The notes: generated by a model not told the origin, from the letters alone. DNA of 9,541 bases from Candidatus Omnitrophota bacterium (GCA_015486615.1 WFRI01000102.1:1-9541); one strand, 5' to 3'. Shown: positions 1 to 7,062, counted from the stretch's first letter. Translations and numbers: made by a program.

Positions 1-51
1 ATAATATATTTTAACCCTTCTTGGATTTTTATTCGCTTTCTTACCGGCACC

Positions 52-87
52 CACCTCGGGGGTGGAACTCTTTCCACCCCCGAGGTG
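52..87. repeat. Perfect 15-bp GC-rich hairpin (long form of an edge palindromic element)
   Basis: The arm at 52-66 (CACCTCGGGGGTGGA) is the exact reverse complement of 73-87, with a six-base loop (ACTCTT) at 67-72. No T-run follows on either strand, so it is not a classical intrinsic terminator. The element, with flanks at 43-51 and 88-89, shares its outer portions with an inverted shorter copy at 9332-9355. That makes it look like a dispersed palindromic (REP- or MITE-like) repeat rather than a site specific to this promoter. The mobility class is inferred; the palindrome is seen directly. Confidence 0.8.
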
Positions 88-92
88 TAAAG

Positions 93-112
93 GGGCACGT
101 TAGTGCTTTTTT
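93..112 (+). terminator. Possible short intrinsic terminator for an upstream gene
   Basis: GCAC at 95-98 pairs with GTGC at 103-106 around a GTTA loop. Two G-T pairs could extend the stem outward, and six T follow at 107-112. The stem is very short, so on its own this would be a weak terminator. Its place just downstream of the large hairpin and 30 bp before the first gene would suit the end of an upstream transcript. The upstream gene is not visible. Confidence 0.25.
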
Positions 113-142
113 AGTGGTAGGCGTTGAAAAATAAGGTAGGGT

Positions 143-1054
143 ATGCAGGTTGGACAGATAAAAGGCTTCCTTGCTGTTTTTGCGGCTGTCTTTAGTTTTT
201 GCCTGCCGGGTAACGCTATTCAGAAAATACCTTCAATGAATGTTTTTCTTTTCCCTGAGGTCTTTGCCAACAGAAATCTGCAGTTTAGGGTTAAATTCGA
301 CAGACTGTCCCTGCCGCAGGGTCTCACAATAAGTTCAAGCCTTTACCTCAATATGTTTGATGCCAATGCCGGTTATTATGTGGAATTGAATTCACCTTAT
401 TTTCTGGTGAATGGTGTGAACTTAGGAGCAGTTAATGCCCAGTTGATTTTTAAAGGCGGGAATATTATTATTTCTTATTTTGATTCTAAAAAGATTTCTC
501 TGAAAGGAACGGTTAAAAAAGACACTTTTAATTTAAATATAACGGTGAAGGGTATGAATATAAAGGAAATAAACCGTATGTGCGGGTTTAAGCCTTCCGT
601 TTTTATGGATGGAAGGCTGCGCGGCAATATGTATTTGTCCGGAAGCGCTGATAATATATTTGTCAGAGGCGGTATTTCTATATTTGACGGAGTTCTAGAA
701 GAGATACTGTATAAAAAATCAGTAATGAATTTTGAAGGCGATTACCCTTATTTAAAAATATACAACTCTTATGTGGAAGATTATGGCAGTAGTGTTTTTG
801 ATATACAAGGGTATGCTGATTTTATGTCTTCCGGAAGCAAACGGGGGATAAACAGCGGACAAGTTTCTTTTGAAAGCAGTTTGTCTTTAACTGACAGGGG
901 AGGCAAAATTTTCTCTTTAGAGAAATGGGGCAGCGGCCGGCCGGATTGGGAGGGGGTAAAATTTACATTTGATTTAGACAAAAGCAAAACTATTTGTTTG
1001 AAAGTTAAGCCGCAGATGGATAATAAATTCCTCGGCAAGGATATAAATTTCTAA
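143..1054 (+). CDS. Short AsmA/TamB-like exported protein next to Mla genes
   Basis: This is a 303-residue protein with a likely signal peptide: a basic start, a hydrophobic stretch at about residues 8-22, and a possible cleavage after GNA near residue 25. The rest is beta-rich. Residues 156-185 have the pattern DGRLRGNMYLSG, then a gap, then GGISIFDG. Residues 203-227 have a second repeat-like stretch (LKIYNS, then FDIQGYADF). Both resemble the repeating units of AsmA/TamB/DUF748 proteins, which form long hydrophobic grooves that carry lipids across the periplasm. At 303 residues it is far shorter than TamB and lacks a clear membrane anchor. An in-frame TAG at 137-139 fixes the start at the ATG, preceded by a TAAGG at 132-136. 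It is the first gene of the run and lies 4 bp before the permease gene, which suggests a role in the same lipid pathway. The family call rests on motif resemblance only. Confidence 0.55.
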   Translation: MQVGQIKGFLAVFAAVFSFCLPGNAIQKIPSMNVFLFPEVFANRNLQFRVKFDRLSLPQGLTISSSLYLNMFDANAGYYVELNSPYFLVNGVNLGAVNAQLIFKGGNIIISYFDSKKISLKGTVKKDTFNLNITVKGMNIKEINRMCGFKPSVFMDGRLRGNMYLSGSADNIFVRGGISIFDGVLEEILYKKSVMNFEGDYPYLKIYNSYVEDYGSSVFDIQGYADFMSSGSKRGINSGQVSFESSLSLTDRGGKIFSLEKWGSGRPDWEGVKFTFDLDKSKTICLKVKPQMDNKFLGKDINF

Positions 1055-1058
1055 GGAG
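1053..1058 (+). promoter_or_regulatory. Shine-Dalgarno AAGGAG abutting the permease start codon
   Basis: AAGGAG begins inside the stop codon of the preceding gene and runs directly into the ATG at 1059 with no spacer. The usual spacing is about 5-9 bases. No other start fits: the frame is closed upstream by TAA at 1044-1046, and the next possible start (GTG, codon 14) has no ribosome site and would remove conserved N-terminal residues. Translation is therefore probably by coupling or re-initiation from the upstream gene. Confidence 0.5.
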
Positions 1059-1811
1059 ATGGGGCGGACAAAAAGTGTTTTAGAATATTTTGGCAAAGTG
1101 GCTATCTTGGCTAAAGAAGCCTTATCCGTTGTTTTTAAAGGCAAGAAAAGACCTCAGCAGGTATTTTATCAATTTTTGTATTTGGGCGTGGACAGCCTGG
1201 CCATTGTATCTTTGGTGGCTTTTTTTATCGGAGTTATTATCGCTTTTCAGACTGCTTATCAATTGCAGAGAATATCTTCGGAAATATATATTGCTTCTTT
1301 AGTAGCCTTATCTATTACCAGAGAATTAGGCCCGGTAATTACTGCTTTGATAATCGCCGGAAGGAGCGGGGCCGCAATTACTGCCCAAATTGGCTCTATG
1401 AAAGTTACAGAGCAGATAGACGCTTTAAGAAGCCTTTCTACAAATCCTGTTGATTATTTGGTTGCCCCGCGGCTTTTAGCTTTGGTTGTTGCTCTGCCTT
1501 TATTGGTGATTTATGCTGATTTTGTAGGTATATTGGGAGGTTATGTGGTTTCTGCCGTAAAACTGAATATAAGCTGGGGGATGTATTTTAGAAAAGTTTT
1601 TGAGGCTTTGACTTTTAAAGATATTGCCACAGGCCTGTTTAAATCCGCAGTATTTGCGGTAATAATAGCAATTATTTGCTGTTACCGCGGATTTACTGCA
1701 GGCGCCGGGGCAAAAGGCGTGGGCAGTTCTGTTACCCGGGCAGTTGTAGAATCTTTTGTCCTTATCCTTACTGCGGATTGTATTCTTACGGCTTTATTCT
1801 ATGTAGTTTGA
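1059..1811 (+). CDS. mlaE: MlaE-family lipid ABC transporter permease
   Basis: This is the inner-membrane permease of a Mla-type ABC system, which moves phospholipids between the inner membrane and the periplasm or outer membrane. The 250-residue length matches the family (E. coli MlaE has 260). The family hallmark lies at residues 88-123: RELGPVITALIIAGRSG followed by the TAQIGSMKVTEQIDAL region. Hydrophobic segments are seen at about 45-66, 92-108, 138-165, 195-210 and 228-248. An amphipathic N-terminal stretch with FGK near residue 12 corresponds to the interfacial helix of MlaE. It sits between the AsmA-like gene and the ATPase gene, 11 bp before the latter, and the permease-ATPase-MCE order is the standard one. 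The start is discussed under the ribosome site at 1053. The family is certain; that the substrate is phospholipid is inferred from the family. Confidence 0.92.
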   Translation: MGRTKSVLEYFGKVAILAKEALSVVFKGKKRPQQVFYQFLYLGVDSLAIVSLVAFFIGVIIAFQTAYQLQRISSEIYIASLVALSITRELGPVITALIIAGRSGAAITAQIGSMKVTEQIDALRSLSTNPVDYLVAPRLLALVVALPLLVIYADFVGILGGYVVSAVKLNISWGMYFRKVFEALTFKDIATGLFKSAVFAVIIAIICCYRGFTAGAGAKGVGSSVTRAVVESFVLILTADCILTALFYVV

Positions 1812-1822
1812 GAAGATTTAAA

Positions 1823-2578
1823 ATGTTGATAGAAATTGACAATTTGCATAAGAGCTTTTTAGACCAGAAAGTTTTAGCCGGGGTGAATTTATTTTTTGAA
1901 GAGGGAAAAACTTATGTTATTATTGGCAGGTCAGGCTGCGGGAAGAGCGTTTTGTTAAGACATATTATTGGATTGTTAAAGCCGGATTTAGGAACTGTAC
2001 GTATAAGAGGTGTTGATATTTTTTCCGGCAGTAAAGAACAGTTGGATAATATACGCGCCAGTATAGGAATGGTTTTTCAGCAGTCGGCTTTATTTGATTC
2101 TTTGACTGTAGGAGAAAATGTCGGTTTTTTGCTTTATGAAAAATCAGGGCTTAGCCGCAGGGATATAATTCTCAGAGTGCAAGAGGCTTTAACTATGGTA
2201 GGTTTAAATGGTATTGAAAACAAATATCCCGAGGAGTTGAGTGGAGGGATGAAGAAAAGAGTGGCTATTGCCCGGGCCCTATGCGGCCGGCCATCAATCC
2301 TTATTTATGACGAACCGACGACTGGAATTGACCCTATAGGCGCAGATATGATTAATAGTTTAATGAAAAGCCTGCATGACCGGCTAAAAATTACTTCTTT
2401 AGTGGTAACTCATGACTTAGTCAGCGCTTTTAAGATTGCTGACAGGATAATTATGCTTTTTAATGGCAGGGTTATTTATCAGGGGGCCCCCCAGGAAGTT
2501 GTAAATACAGATAATCCTTATGTCCGGCAGTTTATAGAGGGTAAAAAGGAAGGGCCGATAAACCAGTTGGAGGTATAA
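1823..2578 (+). CDS. mlaF: MlaF-family lipid ABC transporter ATPase
   Basis: This cytoplasmic ATPase (251 residues) powers the Mla-type transporter with the permease encoded just upstream. All ABC motifs are intact: Walker A GRSGCGKS at 35-42, Q-loop within MVFQQ at 83-87, signature LSGGM at 139-143, Walker B ILIYDE at 159-164, D-loop GID at 168-170, and switch histidine H197 in VTHD. The short LFDSLTV segment after the Q-loop is typical of the MlaF branch. The reading frame is open back to 1676 inside the permease gene, but that part is not ABC-like. The ATG at 1823, with GAGAAG at 1810-1815 upstream, gives the correct N-terminus (MLIEIDNLHKSF). Its last codons contain the GGAGGT ribosome site of the MCE gene. 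Confidence 0.94.
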   Translation: MLIEIDNLHKSFLDQKVLAGVNLFFEEGKTYVIIGRSGCGKSVLLRHIIGLLKPDLGTVRIRGVDIFSGSKEQLDNIRASIGMVFQQSALFDSLTVGENVGFLLYEKSGLSRRDIILRVQEALTMVGLNGIENKYPEELSGGMKKRVAIARALCGRPSILIYDEPTTGIDPIGADMINSLMKSLHDRLKITSLVVTHDLVSAFKIADRIIMLFNGRVIYQGAPQEVVNTDNPYVRQFIEGKKEGPINQLEV

Positions 2579-2581
2579 TTT

Positions 2582-3265
2582 ATGTTGACTAAAGAAGTTA
2601 AGACAGGTTTGTTTATTGCCGCTGCCTTGGTTATTCTTCTGATAGGAGCATTTGCTGTCAGGGATGTCAGAAGTATGGGGCCTGCTTACATTGTTAAGGC
2701 AGAATTTAACTATGGCAACGGTATTAAACCTTTTTCGCCGGTCCGGATAGCCGGAGTTTTAGCCGGACAGGTTAATAAAGTTGAATTTGTCCGGAAAACG
2801 AGAAAAGTCTTGGTTTATGCCCGGGTAAAACGCGGCATTAAAGTTCCTGTGGATTCCGAAATATTTATTAATAATTTAGGTCTTTTAGACGAAAAATATT
2901 TGGAGATAATCCCCGGCCGAAGCAATAAATATATACCTGAAGGAAGTGTGGTTAAGGGAGTTGATTCTGTTCCTTTGTTTAAAATTACCAAGAGTTTAGG
3001 CAGGGCAATAGGTGAATTTTCTCAGGTAACTGAGAAAATTAAATCTTTGGCTGAGGACAAGGAGTTTTATAAGGCGGTTAAAGACATAACCCTTAATCTT
3101 AAAGACATATCGGATAATTTTAGCGAACTGCTGGAGAGTATTAATTCCCGAAAAGGCACATTAGGCAGGCTGGTTTATGACGATTCTTTGTATGAAGACA
3201 TAGATGAGTTTATTTTAGATGTAAAAAACCATCCCTGGAAACTGCTGTATAAACCCAAGAGGTAA
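2582..3265 (+). CDS. mlaD: MlaD-like MCE-domain lipid-binding protein
   Basis: This is the periplasmic, membrane-anchored substrate-binding subunit of the Mla-type transporter (227 residues). One N-terminal transmembrane helix spans about residues 9-27. A single MCE domain follows at about 36-115, with the core PVRIAGVLAGQVNKVEF. MCE proteins of this kind form hexameric rings that give lipids a hydrophobic channel above the permease. A mostly helical extension covers about 130-215, and the basic tail ends HPWKLLYKPKR, a pattern familiar from MCE proteins outside the E. coli type (E. coli MlaD has 183 residues). The start is well placed after GGAGGT at 2569-2574 with a 7-base spacer. No MlaA, MlaB or MlaC homolog is in the window, so the periplasmic and outer-membrane partners are unknown here. 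The AsmA-like protein upstream is a candidate partner. Confidence 0.9.
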   Translation: MLTKEVKTGLFIAAALVILLIGAFAVRDVRSMGPAYIVKAEFNYGNGIKPFSPVRIAGVLAGQVNKVEFVRKTRKVLVYARVKRGIKVPVDSEIFINNLGLLDEKYLEIIPGRSNKYIPEGSVVKGVDSVPLFKITKSLGRAIGEFSQVTEKIKSLAEDKEFYKAVKDITLNLKDISDNFSELLESINSRKGTLGRLVYDDSLYEDIDEFILDVKNHPWKLLYKPKR

Positions 3266-3273
3266 AAGTTTAT

Positions 3274-4626
3274 ATGTTTTTCTGTAAAAACTGCGGTTAT
3301 AAATCTATAAAATGGCTGGGGCGCTGTCCTGAATGCGGAGAGTGGGATTGTTTTCAGAAGGAAGAGACTTTAGCCGAAAGGAAAAAAGCAAAAACTACTC
3401 CGGCTCAGGTATTCAAAATTACTGATTTGTCTGTTTCTTCCAAGCAGCGCATTTCTTCCGGTATAGCGGAGTTTGACAGGGTTTTAGGCGGAGGCATAGT
3501 AAAGGCAGAGGCTGTTTTAATTGCCGGCAGCCCCGGCATAGGCAAGTCAACTCTTCTTTTGGAAGTTGCGGGAAAATTGTCTGCTAAGGCCAAGGTTTTA
3601 TATATAAGTGCTGAAGAATCTTTATCTCAAGTCAAAATGCGGGCAGACAGGCTTGGGATAGAGAGTAATAATCTTTATCTGGCCAGTGAGAATGACTTGG
3701 AAAAAATACTGGATTTCTTTGAAGATGGTTATTCTCTAATTATTATAGATTCTATTCAGGTTTTATCTTTGTCTAAAAGCGGTCTTTCCCGGGGAAGTAT
3801 CCTGCAGATAAGAGAATGTGCTAATGCTTTAGTGGAGGCTGCTAAAACCAAAAGCGTCCCTGTGCTTATTGTCGGCCATGTTACTAAAGAGGGCGATATT
3901 TCCGGTCCGAAAGTTTTAGAGCATATTGTAGATGCGGTCATTTATTTTGAGGGCGAGAAAAACTCCCATTACCGTATTCTCCGGGCAGTAAAAAACCGCT
4001 TTGGCTCTACAGGAGAAATAGGGGTTTTTGAAATGCAGGCATCCGGCCTGGCAGAGGTAGAAAACCCTTCGTCAGTGTTTATTTCCCATAAAGATAATTA
4101 TTCCGGCCGGGCATTGGCTTGTGTGGTTGAAGGCAGCCGGGCTATTGTAGTTGAAATTCAGTCTTTAGTTGCCAAGGCTAATTTTAATATGCCCCGCAGG
4201 AAATCATCTGGTTTTGATTTTAACCGGTTTTCTTTAATTTCAGCAATGGCAGAAAAAAGGCTTGGTTTAGGCCTTGCTTTGCAGGATATTTTCGTAAATG
4301 TTGTCGGCGGAATAAGAGTTGATGACCCGGCGGCGGATTTGGCTCTGGCAATTTCTATTGTTTCCGGCTACAAAGATATTATAATACCTTCAGGAACTGT
4401 ATTCTTAGGCGAACTTGGCTTATTGGGAGAATTAAGAGTTGTCCCGCAAATAGAGGTTAGGCTTAAAGAGTGCCAGAGGCTGGGAGTAAAGCAGGTTTTT
4501 GTCCCGGCTGTTAATTTAGAAAAACTTGACATTGGCCTGTTTAAACCTGTGAAAATAACCGGTGCAGAAAATATAAAGGGCGTTTTGAATAAAATAGACT
4601 CTGTCAAAAACAGCAGAGTATTCTGA
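3274..4626 (+). CDS. radA: DNA repair protein RadA/Sms
   Basis: RadA is a RecA-like hexameric DNA helicase that promotes branch migration in recombination and repair. The 450-residue length is normal (about 460 in E. coli). Domains in order: a four-cysteine zinc finger (C4, C7, C18, C21); a RecA-like ATPase with Walker A GSPGIGKS at 85-92 and Walker B LIIIDS at 155-160; the RadA-specific KNRFG motif at 240-244; and a C-terminal Lon-protease-like domain at about 270-440 with GGIRVDDPAADLALA near 345-359. All diagnostic residues are present, so the protein should be active. It begins 8 bp after the MCE gene, with AAGAGGT at 3257-3263 as ribosome site. The next genes are the PIN-TRAM gene and ispD, as in Bacillus, but no disA lies between. 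Confidence 0.97.
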   Translation: MFFCKNCGYKSIKWLGRCPECGEWDCFQKEETLAERKKAKTTPAQVFKITDLSVSSKQRISSGIAEFDRVLGGGIVKAEAVLIAGSPGIGKSTLLLEVAGKLSAKAKVLYISAEESLSQVKMRADRLGIESNNLYLASENDLEKILDFFEDGYSLIIIDSIQVLSLSKSGLSRGSILQIRECANALVEAAKTKSVPVLIVGHVTKEGDISGPKVLEHIVDAVIYFEGEKNSHYRILRAVKNRFGSTGEIGVFEMQASGLAEVENPSSVFISHKDNYSGRALACVVEGSRAIVVEIQSLVAKANFNMPRRKSSGFDFNRFSLISAMAEKRLGLGLALQDIFVNVVGGIRVDDPAADLALAISIVSGYKDIIIPSGTVFLGELGLLGELRVVPQIEVRLKECQRLGVKQVFVPAVNLEKLDIGLFKPVKITGAENIKGVLNKIDSVKNSRVF

Positions 4627-4636
4627 AGCGTTATAT

Positions 4637-4647
4637 AAAGGAGGTGG
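4637..4647 (+). promoter_or_regulatory. Strong ribosome-binding site of the PIN-TRAM gene
   Basis: AAAGGAGGTGG lies 4 bases before the ATG at 4652, or about 7 from the core GGAG. It is the best match to the anti-Shine-Dalgarno sequence in the window, and it sits in the largest gap between genes of the run (25 bp). This gene may therefore be translated independently of radA, unlike several others that seem coupled. Confidence 0.75.
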
Positions 4648-4651
4648 ATAA

Positions 4652-5629
4652 ATGGGTTTATGGATGGTTAGGGTGTTTTTTGTTCTAGTTTTTGTTTTGG
4701 TAGGATGGCATACGGGCGTGGTTTATGAAAATCCTTATTTAGGCGGGGTAATAGCTTTTTTTATATCCTTATTTGTAGTTTTTTTTGAATATTTTACCCA
4801 CAGTATTTCTTTAAACGGCCTGTCCAGCAGTGTATTTGGAATTTTGCTCGGCCTGCTTTTGGCAAAGTTAGTCGGGGGATTGGTCGGGCTTATTCCGCTG
4901 AATAAAGGAGTTTTGGAAACGATTAACATAATTCTTACTTTTATTTTTGTCTATGTCGGTTTAATGTTAGGATTAAGAGGCAGGGATGAATTCCATTTGA
5001 TTATACCTTATGTCCGGTTTAAAAGCCAGAAAGAAACTCTGGATATAATTCTTTTGGATACCAGCGTAATTATTGACGGCAGGATTATAGACTTGTTAAA
5101 GACCGGTTTTATTGATGCTAAACTTTATGTGCCGCGGTTTGTTTTAAAAGAACTTCAGACAATTGCGGATTCTACTGAACCGATTAAAAGACAGAGAGGC
5201 CAGCGGGGCCTGGATATATTAAAGGAGCTGCGTTCTCTGCCTGGAGTTAATGTAAAAATTCATGACCAGGAACCGGAAGGCAGGCTGGATACAGATGCTA
5301 AACTTGTGCGGCTTGCTCAGATATTGGAAGCAAAGATGATGACTACTGATTATAATCTTAACCGGGTTGCGGATTTGCAGGGAGTAAAGGTTTTGAATAT
5401 TAATAGTTTGGCACAGGCTTTAAAACCTGTTCTTTTGCCGGGAGAGAAGATTTCTTTAAAGTTAATCCGCGAGGGCAAAGAGTATAATCAGGCAGTAGGG
5501 TATTTAGAAGACGGCACAATGGTCGTAGTGGAAAACGCCCGCTGGCTTATAGGTAAAACTGTAAAAGTCGAGGTCAGTTCTATTCTTCAGGGGGCAAGCG
5601 GTATGATTGTTTTTACCAAAATTACTTGA
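4652..5629 (+). CDS. Membrane PIN-TRAM domain protein (YacL type)
   Basis: This is a 325-residue putative membrane-bound ribonuclease of the YacL family. About four transmembrane segments fill residues 5-25, 30-50, 58-80 and 88-108. A PIN nuclease domain covers about 130-255, with the acidic metal site intact: D136 in LLDTSVIIDGRI, E167, D213/D215 in DTDAKL and D233 in TTDYN. The conserved RGQRGLDIL segment (182-190) is also family-typical. A TRAM domain, a small RNA-binding fold, occupies about 263-325 (AVGYLEDGTMVVVENAR). The RNA target is not known for the family in general. Its position between radA and ispD repeats the Firmicutes order, where yacL sits between disA and ispD. The four-residue metal site argues for an active nuclease. 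The start is supported by a strong ribosome site. Confidence 0.92.
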   Translation: MGLWMVRVFFVLVFVLVGWHTGVVYENPYLGGVIAFFISLFVVFFEYFTHSISLNGLSSSVFGILLGLLLAKLVGGLVGLIPLNKGVLETINIILTFIFVYVGLMLGLRGRDEFHLIIPYVRFKSQKETLDIILLDTSVIIDGRIIDLLKTGFIDAKLYVPRFVLKELQTIADSTEPIKRQRGQRGLDILKELRSLPGVNVKIHDQEPEGRLDTDAKLVRLAQILEAKMMTTDYNLNRVADLQGVKVLNINSLAQALKPVLLPGEKISLKLIREGKEYNQAVGYLEDGTMVVVENARWLIGKTVKVEVSSILQGASGMIVFTKIT

Positions 5630-5632
5630 TTA

Positions 5633-6298
5633 ATGTTCAAAACCGAGGTTATTGTTGTTGCTGCCGGCCGGGGGGCAAGGCTGGGGATGAAAAATCCTAA
5701 GGCTTTTGTCCGGCTGGGAAAGTTTGTTATTTTATATTACTCTCTGGCCCGGTTTAACAGCCATCCAGAGGTTTCTTCTATTATTTTAGTAGTCAAGAAA
5801 GGTTATGAGGCCGCTGCGGCAAATATCGTTAAACGCGAAAGGTTTAGTAAAGTAAAAGTTGTTATTAGCGGCGGCAGAAGAAGGGTAGATTCAGTATTTA
5901 ACGGGTTAAAACATATAAGTCCGGATGCTAAAAATATTCTAATTCATGATGCTGCCCGGCCTTTTGTCAGCCATACATTGATAAGCAGGGTGATAAATGG
6001 CCTGAAAAAGTATAAAGCAGTAATACCGGCTATAGAAATAAAGGATGCTGTAAAAGAAGTAAGTAGGAATTCTTTTGTGGATAGAACATTGAAAAGAGAA
6101 AAATTGCGGCTTGCTCAGACTCCCCAAGGGTTCTGCAGAGATGCAGTGGAAGGAATGTTTAGTAAGACTAACGGAATAGTATATGACGAGGCTTTTTTGC
6201 TGGAAAGCAGGGTTAGAGTAAAAGTTGTCCTTGGAGAGCCGGAAAATTTTAAAATAACTACGCTGTGGGATTTAAAATTAGCGCAGAAAATCATTTGA
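5633..6298 (+). CDS. ispD: 2-C-methyl-D-erythritol 4-phosphate cytidylyltransferase
   Basis: IspD catalyses the third step of the MEP isoprenoid pathway: MEP plus CTP gives CDP-methylerythritol plus diphosphate, in the cytoplasm. The 221 residues match the family. Visible motifs are the nucleotide loop VAAGRGARLG with R16 and K23 (PKAF, where PKQ is commoner), the GGRRRVDSV region at 80-88, HDAARPFV at 105-112 with metal-binding D106, RTLKRE at 151-156, TPQGF at 163-167, and FKITT at 206-210 with K207. Position K207 corresponds to the catalytic lysine near the C-terminus of E. coli IspD. The ATG lies 3 bp after the previous stop, and no clear Shine-Dalgarno is visible, so translational coupling is likely. 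The usual partner ispF does not follow; hisF does. Confidence 0.94.
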   Translation: MFKTEVIVVAAGRGARLGMKNPKAFVRLGKFVILYYSLARFNSHPEVSSIILVVKKGYEAAAANIVKRERFSKVKVVISGGRRRVDSVFNGLKHISPDAKNILIHDAARPFVSHTLISRVINGLKKYKAVIPAIEIKDAVKEVSRNSFVDRTLKREKLRLAQTPQGFCRDAVEGMFSKTNGIVYDEAFLLESRVRVKVVLGEPENFKITTLWDLKLAQKII

Positions 6299-6301
6299 GG
6301 T

Positions 6302-7060
6302 ATGATTACAAAAAGAATAATTCCCTGTTTGGATATTGATGCCGGCAGGGTTGTTAAAGGAATTAATTTCGTTAATCTTAAAGATGCCGGCTCTCCTGTT
6401 GAAAATGCCCTTTTTTATGACCAGCAAGGCGCTGATGAATTGGTTTTTTTAGACATTACTGCCAGTTTCCAGAAGCGTAATATAATGCTGGATGTGGTTT
6501 ATCAGGTTGCCGAAAAGATTTTTATGCCTTTTACAGTAGGTGGAGGGATAAGAGATTTAAAAGATATAAGGGGCCTGCTTAAGGCTGGTGCAGATAAGGT
6601 GTCTCTGAATACGCAGGCAGTAAAAAACCCCCGGTTGATAACAAAGTCAGCCGATAAATTCGGCTCTCAATGCATAGTTGTAGCAATTGACGCTAAGAAG
6701 ACCGCAGGGGATAAATGGGAAGTTTTTATCAACGGAGGCAGGATTTCTACCGGACTTGATGTTTTGGCATGGGCGGAAAATGTCCAGAGATTAGGTGCAG
6801 GGGAAATTTTGTTAACCAGTATAGACAGAGACGGGACAAAAAGCGGCTATGACTGCAATTTATTGAGCCGGGTATGCGGTGTGGTTAATATTCCGGTTAT
6901 TGCATCCGGAGGGGCTGGGTCTTTTAGGCATTTTTACGAAGTTTTTTCCCGTACCAATGCATCTGCGGCTTTGGCTGCGTCGGTTTTTCATTTTCGACAG
7001 GTTCCTTTGCTAAAATTAAAGCACTATTTGAAAGATAAAGGCATAAAAGTAAGGTTGTAA
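6302..7060 (+). CDS. hisF: Imidazole glycerol phosphate synthase, cyclase subunit HisF
   Basis: HisF is the cyclase half of IGP synthase in histidine biosynthesis. With ammonia from the HisH glutaminase it converts PRFAR into imidazole glycerol phosphate and AICAR. The 252 residues form a complete (beta-alpha)8 barrel with canonical motifs: KRIIPCLDID at the start with catalytic D11, VGGGIR at 79-84, KVSLNT at 99-104, QCIVVAIDAK with catalytic D130, TSIDRDGTKSGYD at 172-184, and ASGGAG at 201-206. These match true HisF rather than the HisF-like proteins of sugar modification. GAGG at 6297-6300 sits only 1 base before the ATG, so coupling to ispD is likely. It is the only histidine gene in the window; its HisH partner would have to lie elsewhere. 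Confidence 0.95.
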   Translation: MITKRIIPCLDIDAGRVVKGINFVNLKDAGSPVENALFYDQQGADELVFLDITASFQKRNIMLDVVYQVAEKIFMPFTVGGGIRDLKDIRGLLKAGADKVSLNTQAVKNPRLITKSADKFGSQCIVVAIDAKKTAGDKWEVFINGGRISTGLDVLAWAENVQRLGAGEILLTSIDRDGTKSGYDCNLLSRVCGVVNIPVIASGGAGSFRHFYEVFSRTNASAALAASVFHFRQVPLLKLKHYLKDKGIKVRL

Positions 7061-7062
7061 TT

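Noticed and set aside
1..142. Promoter for the ten-gene run
   Set aside because: No pair of -35 and -10 boxes with acceptable spacing is convincing in this stretch. The promoter may be non-canonical or lie before the window.
933..944. Repeated GGCCGG/CCGGCC motifs across the window as a recognition signal
   Set aside because: Copies mostly fall in codons for Ala, Gly, Pro and Arg in the coding frames, with no strand or spacing pattern, so codon usage is enough to explain them.
1090..1302. 70-codon plus-strand frame within the permease gene
   Set aside because: It is a shadow of mlaE in another frame, with no start signal and no family pattern.
1676..1822. Upstream extension of the ABC ATPase reading frame
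   Set aside because: The frame is open, but the added 49 residues are rich in Cys, Arg and Tyr, do not resemble an ABC domain, and overlap the conserved C-terminus of the permease. The ATG at 1823 fits the family.
4598..4619. ACTCTG/CAGAGT inverted repeat at the end of radA as a terminator
   Set aside because: The stem is only 6 bp, lies inside the radA coding region, has no T-run after it, and transcription most likely continues into the next gene 25 bp away.
4627..4651. Internal promoter in front of the PIN-TRAM gene (TATATAA-like run)
   Set aside because: The AT-rich box overlaps the ribosome-binding site, which leaves no room for a transcript start upstream of it, and no matching -35 box was found.
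6302..7060. HisF-like enzyme of surface-sugar modification (WbuZ type)
   Set aside because: The N-terminal, D130 and ASGGAG regions all match canonical HisF, and no sugar-modification or HisH-like partner gene is adjacent.
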